A stretch of DNA of 64,000 bases from Charina bottae (taxonomy: Eukaryota > Chordata > Lepidosauria > Squamata > Charinaidae): the NCBI GenBank assembly GCA_023362775.1, contig JALMGJ010000003.1, positions 73,626,855-73,690,854 on the forward strand, read 5' to 3'. Position numbers and translations under genes: made by a program. Under the pieces are notes generated by a model, which was not told the DNA's origin, made no database searches, and worked only from the letters and a program-made list of their open reading frames with translations. Shown here in pieces: positions 58,701 through 64,000 of the stretch; the first letter of the stretch is position 1, and every line of letters starts with the position of its first letter.

Positions 58701-61700
58701 CGCTTTATTAGCTTACTTCCTTGATTTTTCTTGGGAGAAGAATTCTTGACATCCCTAGATTCAGGAAGGGATGAATACTGCTTTCCTCAAGATTCCTTTT
58801 GGGATTTTATCTTGTTGATGCACCAGTGCCGAAGAAGGAAGAGACCTGCAGTTCAGTGGTAGAAGCATGTGCTGTGCATGCAAAAGATTCAGTCCTCAAC
58901 ATCTCCAAGTATGTCTAGAAAAACTTGGAGAATTTCTACCAGTCAGGAAAGACAAATTTGATCTAGATGAACCATATATCCAAATCAATATATCCAACGT
59001 GTTACATCATCTTTTGGGATACAGTATCTATGACTGCTCATTGGAAGGACAGATACTGAAGCTGAAGCTCAAATACTTTGGCCACCTAATGCGAAGAGAG
59101 GACTCACTGGAAAAGACCCTGATGCTGGGAAAGACTGAAGGCAAAAGGAGAAGGGGACGGCAGAGGATGAGATGGTTAGATAGCATCACCGATGTAACGA
59201 ACATGAATTTGAGTAAACTCCGGGAGACAGTGGAGGACAGGAAGGCCTGGCATGCTATGGTCCATGAGGTCACGAAGAGTCGGACACGACTAAACGACTG
59301 AACAACAACAACAAATCTATGATTTTGAAATATATGCAAATTATGAAGTTCAAGGCTCCAAGAATTAATCTGAGTCAGTGAAGTTAACAGATACTTTGGA
59401 TATTCTAATCACTCCAAATCAGAAAATGAAGAATGGAAATTTTTTTTGTTTATTGCACTCTTGCAGAGAAGCAGAAATCTAGTCTGAAGTCTAATGTAAT
59501 GCAGAATTTGTGGAGACATTGTAGTGCTTTTTTTGTTGTTGGAGATGCACATTCTGCAGTTTCATATAACTGAAGGCACCAGATAACAAACACAGCAGTC
59601 TTAGGCATGTGGAAGACAGAAACTCATAATTCTTGAGCCCTCCAGGCTTATGTTAATTAGAACTGAAGTCTCTTTTGTGTTGAAAATCTCTTACGTGGCC
59701 TCCAATAGGATTGCAGCCAATTACAAAAGTTTTAGGGCTGGAATTCTCTCTCTTTCTATTTTCTATCAATGGACCACTGCCAGTAGCAGCAGTAGTATAC
59801 ATCACCTCTGACACTCAGGAAAGACCTCGTTGCAGATTTCACATGCCAGTAATGTAAGTGGAAGTTCACATATGGGCCATGTATCCCCTTCCTAGGAATC
59901 ACAGGACTGCACTGTAAATGTTTGTTTCTGATGAGAAAAAAAAAGTAACCATCATTGATTCTAAAGGAAATTTAACTTGAAGCTTTATAGGACAATAGAG
60001 GAAAAATTGCTGCAGTTAAGGCATACTTATGCAAAATGCAAGGTAGAGCTATCATATCCAGGCCATAAAATTCTGGATGAAGGCAGCAGATGGTGGCAGT
60101 GTCAGGATTTTCTGTAACTTTTTGCTGCCATCTAGTGGTTGTCTAGAGTTTTGCAGCCCGGATCTGGTAGCCCTAGTGTAATTTCCTTGCTTTGGTAGTT
60201 TTCTGTGCACTGGTGATCTTCGTGAAGATATTAAATATTATTGATCCCAACACCAGTTGTATTTTTTAAATATCAGGGTTCCTTGGAGAGGGCGATGCTA
60301 TAACTAAAGCAATCCAAGATGCTCAGCAACTTCTGCACAACCAAAGCAGAGCTATAGATGGCTCTCCAAATCATCCGTACATTAAGGTAAGTGATACTGC
60401 TTTTGGTCTTAAAAGGAGAGAATGCCTTCTTTGTTACAAAGCCTTGAATGAGGATCAGAATGTTAAAGGACAAAATATAACATGGAGTCTAATGAAACAG
60501 GCCCATCAATAAAGAAAATAACTGGTATCTAGGTTTTTCAGAGACATTGTCTGTAATGCGAATAGTAATGAATGAACCTTCAAAAGCTTCAATTCAGAAT
60601 TTTCTAAAAACTGAGCTAATTTGACATGGTTTGGATTAGGGTAGCATTTCCGACAATTTAGTAATTGGAGCAGGATAAAATGTATAAGCTTCCCAATTAT
60701 TATTCACCAAGTCCCTGGCCCATTATAGAACGCAACCCTAGAGGCCATTTGGGGAACTGTCAAGGCCATTTTCTGTTTGTCTTCTTTTTTATTTTAATCC
60801 CCTAAACATTTTCTGGTAGAAGCAACAGCATCTTGAAGAAGAGGTGTCTTTGAAATTGTTATTAACTTTATTTTCCAGAGGTCTAAGTTCCTGTTGTAGG
60901 GCCCAGTGAAAGCTGTAGAAACGTGATAAATTGAATGGCTAAGGGTGGTATCACAATAATTACAAACTGAGACTGAAATTTGGGGAGGTTTGAGATTAGC
61001 ACATAATTACAATAGAAGTGAATAGATGAGAACACTGTATTCCGAAATTTGAAGTCTAAACTTCCAAGTACATAAAATACTTGTTCTATTGAAGTACTCC
61101 ATAAAGCTATTCAAAAGTCATTTTATTTCTTAGGCTTCTGTCTTCAGAGTACTATTTACAAAAGCTATCCAGAATGTTAGCTGAATTGTTCCTTTTTCTT
61201 GCTGGAACTGAATTTTTCTATAAACAGAAGAAATTATAATATGCCTTGTTTCCAAGATTCTTTTTGTTCAGATAATGTTACCTGTGGTCTTTCTTTTATC
61301 TTTCCCTGTCCAGCAGTTTGGGGCTGTGCAGGCCCTATTCCAGGAGATTGAACGAAGCCGTTCTCTTTTGTTCACTTAACATATGGCAAAATAATCTCTT
61401 TTAAAAATATAGATTGAAGGCCATTAATTGCTTTTAGAAATATGTAATTGGTAAGTCACCTTTGACGTTGCTTGCCTTGGTAATATGGAGAACACCCTGT
61501 GTTTTTAGGATCATACCAGCTTGGATTCTTCACCTGCAAAAGAGCGGATGGACGAGTCATCTCTTCAGAGGCTGGATGAGTCTCTACTAACATGTGAAGG
61601 GGATGGTAATGACATTTGTTATTTTTCTTACAGATTTCACCAATGCTGAATTTCAGAGAGAAAATTTTAAGTCCCAAGCAAACCTCCCTTAAAAAGCCAA

Positions 61701-63259
61701 AACTTTAGTTCGAATAATTGAATTAGGATTTTTTTTAATGGTGCCAAAACCTCATGACTTCTCTAAATTTGATAGGTGTTCAGCTTTTGTATAGAGCAGA
61801 TGTGAGAAATCTACCATGTATGGCCCACATCTCCCAGTTTTCCCATTTTCTAGAAATTTGTTCCCTCTACATATCTTATTATGTTAATATGTACCATATA
61901 TGGATTTTTTTCATCTAGATCATAGTTTTTTAAAAAAAATAGAAAACATTTCTTTCGGGGTAGAAGTTAAATATATTTGATAAAATTCTGAGCTTCTTTG
62001 GCTTCCTTAAGAGTAAATTGTTTGAGCCCTTTGTAAATGCCTGACCTCCATGTTTTTCCACAGTGATCACCAGCAGTCCTCTGTACTATGAGGAAAAAGG
62101 ATGATTCTTATGCCTAGATAGAATTGCCACATTTACTGTGACATTCACTGTAGACCAATGAATTTGAGATGGGTGGCCATGTAAATTGAAATAAATAAAT
62201 ATTGACACTTATATAAAAGAAGCAACTTTGTCAGGTGCATCTCATCTCATCATAGTGTTGAAGTTTTGGGAAAAAAAGTTACACCTTCTCAAAAAAAAAA
62301 GTTAAACCTTCCCTTTTGTATTACTATTTAAAGATCCAGGAAGCTACGTATTTATGTATTAAATGTCATAATTACAGCATGACAATTCTATCTGCCATTG
62401 AGGAGAGCTCTGATATTTGAACTTTTCAGACATGCAGAGGTTTATTACAGCAAGTCTGGCAGAGTTTGAGGGAAGCAGAAAAAGGAGATTGGTTGTTTTG
62501 TCATTTTGTTGTTGGATTTTATCTTTTAAAAGTATTGTTTGCTATAGCAAACATTAGGAGGGATATTATTTATGCTAATTTAAGAACTAGTTTAATTTTC
62601 CTTAACATTGGTGGCATGTCCAGAGACTAGAAGAGCTGTAGATCCTGTGAATCCAAAACCTCTTTCAATATGCTCAAGGTTGTGCCTTTCCTCTTGCCTC
62701 CCCCATTAGAGAGGTAAGGACTGCACCTGAAATTAAATCTCCAGTGGTCTCTCTCTCTCTCTTTGTTCTCAGAAAGAGAGATCATATTTCTCTTAAGCCC
62801 CTGGGATGCCCTTCTAGGAACCATAAGACTTTGTCCCAAATGTTGGAGAAGCTTGAGGCAGTTATATTTATTCCAGATAATTGAAACAGAGAAGGCAGAT
62901 CCTGAGGAGGACTCCTCAAAGGAGGAAGAATTGGGGAATGAATTAATTCAGAGAAAAGGTGGGAACAACCACGTGGAAGAAGGGGAGGGACTATATATGG
63001 CTATATATATCAGAAGCTTTCCCAGCATCTGTTCTGTTAATGGAGTTGCCAGAATTCAAAAACTCCCACAGGTCTGGTCAGTTTAATGAGCTGTTCTTTG
63101 GTCCTTTCTTGGCAGGCTCACGGCATTTCCCTGAATCCAGGAACAACAACCACATAAAGCGTCCCATGAATGCTTTCATGGTGTGGGCCAAGGATGAAAG
63201 ACGCAAAATTTTGCAGGCCTTCCCAGACATGCACAATTCAAGCATCAGTAAGATTCTAG
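49509..63259 (+). CDS. SOX13: SOX13, SoxD-group HMG-box transcription factor (eleven coding exons, 3' end outside window)
   Basis: Joined exons are 49509-49715, 50054-50159, 52096-52182, 52925-53097, 54884-54952, 55912-56026, 58283-58365, 58453-58612, 60277-60386, 61509-61605 and 63116-63259. They total 1351 coding nt, or 450 codons plus one base. The protein starts MSMRS, as I recall for mammalian SOX13. In order it carries a conserved pre-zipper block, a leucine zipper and Q-rich coiled coil (about residues 134-214), a Pro-rich linker, a PLNLT CtBP-type motif, and the start of the SOX HMG box (about residue 416 on, with [18 protein letters not shown]). SoxD proteins have no transactivation domain. 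They dimerise through the zipper, bind DNA in the nucleus, and act in cartilage, neural and T-cell (gamma-delta) programmes. The remaining HMG-box half and C-terminus (mammalian protein about 620 aa) must lie past base 64,000. SOX5 and SOX6 are the alternatives; the N-terminus and the SRHFPESRN lead-in favour SOX13. Confidence 0.95.
50054..50159 (+). CDS. SOX13: SOX13 coding exon 2
   Basis: A 106-nt exon between ctttcag and gaag|gtagga, ending in phase 1. It encodes a variable linker followed by the conserved [12 protein letters not shown] block that precedes the SoxD leucine zipper. Confidence 0.92.
51108..51329 (-). mobile_element. Old tRNA-derived SINE with LINE-like tail
   Basis: Minus strand: GCCAGTGTGGCGTAGTGGTT head, body GTTGTTGTTGTGAGGAAAA, tail GGCAGGATATAAAACTAGCA. 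Lies in the SOX13 intron between coding exons 2 and 3. Confidence 0.65.
52096..52182 (+). CDS. SOX13: SOX13 coding exon 3
   Basis: An 87-nt exon after an aacag acceptor, with donor aag|gtgagc. Phase 1 in and phase 1 out. It encodes the [17 protein letters not shown] segment, which is nearly invariant in SoxD proteins. It lies 1.9 kb downstream of the previous exon. Confidence 0.93.
52925..53097 (+). CDS. SOX13: SOX13 coding exon 4 (leucine zipper)
   Basis: A 173-nt exon between caatccag and caggtaggt, ending in phase 0. It encodes the leucine zipper starting at [17 protein letters not shown] and running into the Q-box [17 protein letters not shown]. In SoxD proteins this zipper mediates homo- and heterodimerisation. 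Confidence 0.95.
53221..53766 (+). mobile_element. Bov-B LINE 3' end (C-terminal coding part)
   Basis: An open frame of about 174 codons with the Bov-B C-terminal pattern ([69 protein letters not shown]) and the GAGTCGGACACGACTAAACG (AAC)n end. It lies in sense orientation in the SOX13 intron after coding exon 4. Confidence 0.95.
54884..54952 (+). CDS. SOX13: SOX13 coding exon 5 (Q-box)
   Basis: A 69-nt, 23-codon, phase 0/0 exon between cttgtag and ccag|gtaaaa. It encodes the glutamine-rich coiled-coil continuation [18 protein letters not shown] plus five residues. Its length is divisible by three, so skipping would keep the frame. Confidence 0.95.
55097..55371. mobile_element. Non-autonomous hAT element with duplicated left terminus
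   Basis: Perfect 8-bp duplication CCTTAGAT (55089-55096 and 55372-55379). The left end reads CAGGGCTTTCC twice (55,097 and 55,112) before continuing as AAACTGTGTGTC; the right end is GTTTGGAAAGCCCTG. Same family as 19.25 and 41.45 kb. It lies in the SOX13 intron after coding exon 5. Confidence 0.9.
55912..56026 (+). CDS. SOX13: SOX13 coding exon 6
   Basis: A 115-nt exon encoding [14 protein letters not shown] and a Pro-rich segment, ending in phase 1 at ccag|gtatga. The acceptor is a tandem CAGCAG. The first AG is chosen because it yields the IQQV-type junction I recall for mammalian SOX13. A TIR transposon begins 44 nt past the exon end. Confidence 0.92.
56070..56699. mobile_element. TIR DNA transposon, TA-target type
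   Basis: 16-bp inverted ends ACAGGTAGTCCTCGAC and GTCGAGGACTACCTGT (perfect). Flanks are T and G, compatible with a TA duplication in which one base has changed. No transposase; a C-rich interior at 56.3-56.5 kb. It lies in the SOX13 intron 44 nt past coding exon 6. Superfamily (mariner-like or other) is uncertain. Confidence 0.85.
57430..57668 (+). repeat. LTR-like fragment (U3 end-R-U5)
   Basis: A TATA-like GGGTATAAGAGG at 57,535, AATAAA at 57,592-57,597, and a U5-like GGAGTCTGTTTCCTGACCTGG. A related piece is at 21.5 kb. No boundaries or target duplication were identified. Confidence 0.5.
57977..58027 (-). repeat. Unnamed dispersed repeat, minus strand
   Basis: GTTGTGGGTTTTCCGGGCTG and TGTGGCCATGTTCTGG pair with the reverse complement of 36,380-36,425. 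Confidence 0.6.
58283..58365 (+). CDS. SOX13: SOX13 coding exon 7
   Basis: An 83-nt exon between caatctacag and ccag|gtaaaa, phase 1 to 0. It encodes [13 protein letters not shown] and a KRPAS-containing stretch. Only 87 bases separate it from the next exon, so the intron is very short. Confidence 0.9.
58453..58612 (+). CDS. SOX13: SOX13 coding exon 8 (CtBP-type motif)
   Basis: A 160-nt exon between cttttcag and ttgg|gtaggt, phase 0 to 1. It encodes [11 protein letters not shown] followed by a Ser-rich linker. PLNLT resembles the CtBP-docking motif known from SOX6, which suggests corepressor binding; that is inference for SOX13. Confidence 0.92.
59031..59313 (+). mobile_element. Bov-B LINE 3' end
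   Basis: Highly similar to the last 270 bp of the copy at 53.2-53.77 kb. An ATCTATGA target duplication is plausible (upstream near 59,026; downstream after the CAA run). Sense orientation in the SOX13 intron after coding exon 8. Confidence 0.93.
60277..60386 (+). CDS. SOX13: SOX13 coding exon 9
   Basis: A 110-nt exon between atatcag and aag|gtaagt, phase 1 to 0. It encodes [20 protein letters not shown] and a short serine/proline tail. This block is conserved among SOX5, SOX6 and SOX13. Confidence 0.94.
61509..61605 (+). CDS. SOX13: SOX13 coding exon 10
   Basis: A 97-nt exon between gtttttag and gatg|gtaatg, phase 0 to 1. It encodes [16 protein letters not shown] and an acidic linker that leads into the HMG domain. 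Confidence 0.9.
61606..63115 (+). other. SOX13: SOX13 intron before the HMG-box exon
   Basis: No repeat recognised. A short acidic open stretch at about 62,877-62,957 has splice-like borders, but its phase does not fit the gene. Confidence 0.6.
63116..63259 (+). CDS. SOX13: SOX13 coding exon 11 (first half of HMG box)
   Basis: A 144-nt exon between cttggcag and ctag|gtaaag, phase 1 to 1. It encodes SRHFPESRN and then HMG-box helices 1-2 up to NSSISKILG. The RPMNAFMVW signature is the SOX minor-groove binding core. The downstream exon, expected to start with the SRWK block, was not found up to base 64,000. Confidence 0.96.
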
Positions 63260-64000
63260 GTAAAGAAGGGTGCCTAAATTGGTACCTATTAGTTCTTTTT
63301 TCCAACATCTTTGGATATTTCTGAGAGACATGTTGTTAGATCCAGATGCCCTTGGGCAAGTAATTATTGCTAATCTCTAACAAGTTAATAGCAGGTGGTG
63401 TGCTTTAGTAGAAGCACCAAGCAAATCCTCGCAGTTCTCTGTCTATCATGACTGCCCGATTCTTCAGATTTTATACCTGCACTTGCAAAACAGATGTTGA
63501 AAGTAGACTTTAAAAAAATTAAGCCCACATCAGAGAGAAAGCCAAGACTAGCCTTTTCTCAGGGAGCTATTTATACAGTTGTGGTTGTGGACCTTTTCTT
63601 TATGACATGAATCTCAGACTAAAGAGCGAGCTAGAGGTCTCAGCTTTTCTTGTTAGTCAAGAAGTTAAATTTGCTGCCTGCCCCAGAATTCAGGCAGCAG
63701 CTTAAACAGAGCCCCTTTGCTCAGTAGGGAGGCCATTTTCCCCCACCAGAATGACCAGCAACTCATTCTGTATCTTGTTGTTCAGCATCCTTGTTTGCCA
63801 TTAGGGGAAAGGGGGGAAAGGCTTCCTGTCTAGGATCTGGATATTGAGCTTAGATTCTTTGCTGTGGGCTAGTGGGAAGTTCTTTAAGTGTTAATATCAG
63901 TTCAAAGAGCTAATGCATGAAAACCTGGAATTTAGAAGAATTTTTCAATAGAGAATAGTCTTTCCCTAATCATCATGCCTGGCACGTAAGCAAACACAAT
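63260..64000 (+). other. SOX13: SOX13 intron, truncated by window end
   Basis: AT-rich, no exon seen; the second half of the HMG box must be downstream. Confidence 0.7.

Noticed and set aside
62877..62957. Acidic stretch with acceptor- and donor-like borders as an extra SOX13 exon
   Set aside because: Splicing from exon 10 (phase 1) gives an immediate stop, and its sequence is unknown in SoxD proteins.

Overview
The window is vertebrate genomic DNA, and the repeats point to a squamate reptile. Several Bov-B (RTE-clade) LINE fragments, nine copies of a tRNA-derived SINE with a Bov-B-like 3' tail, one Sauria-SINE-like copy, L2-type LINE tails and many hAT DNA transposons are interspersed with unique AT-rich DNA. 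No prokaryotic gene organisation is present. The species cannot be named from the sequence alone.

The only host protein-coding gene I recognise is SOX13 (SoxD transcription factor, + strand). Eleven coding exons lie between 49,509 and 63,259. All have GT-AG borders and compatible phases, and together they encode 450 residues from the start codon to the middle of the HMG box; the rest lies beyond base 64,000. A CpG island at about 1.54-2.42 kb carries a GC box and a strong + strand splice donor at 2,116. It is my candidate SOX13 promoter and non-coding first exon, which would make 2.1-49.5 kb a first intron of about 47 kb. That link is inferred.

Layout: 0-8.9 kb holds the CpG island plus SINEs and LINE scraps. 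8.9-13.65 kb is a Ty3/Gypsy chromovirus with two 368-bp LTRs, a 5-bp target duplication, an open gag, a heavily deleted pol, an L2 LINE inserted in the integrase and a C-terminal chromodomain. 13.7-33 kb is repeat-rich intronic DNA with L2, Bov-B, L1-like and hAT pieces. 33,994-35,606 is a 1.6-kb hAT element with perfect 8-bp target duplications that appears to carry the start of a host BCL2L10/NR-13 gene, followed by a 116-bp-period minisatellite. 37.6-39.3 kb is a nearly open reverse transcriptase of a zinc-finger-bearing LINE. 41-49 kb is again repeats, and 49.5-64 kb is SOX13 with its introns, which contain Bov-B, hAT and TA-target DNA transposons.

The most noteworthy observations are the hAT element with the captured BCL2-family gene start, and a 14-nt complementarity in the chromovirus that fits self-primed reverse transcription. 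All homology statements come from recognising protein and repeat families by eye; no database search was run.
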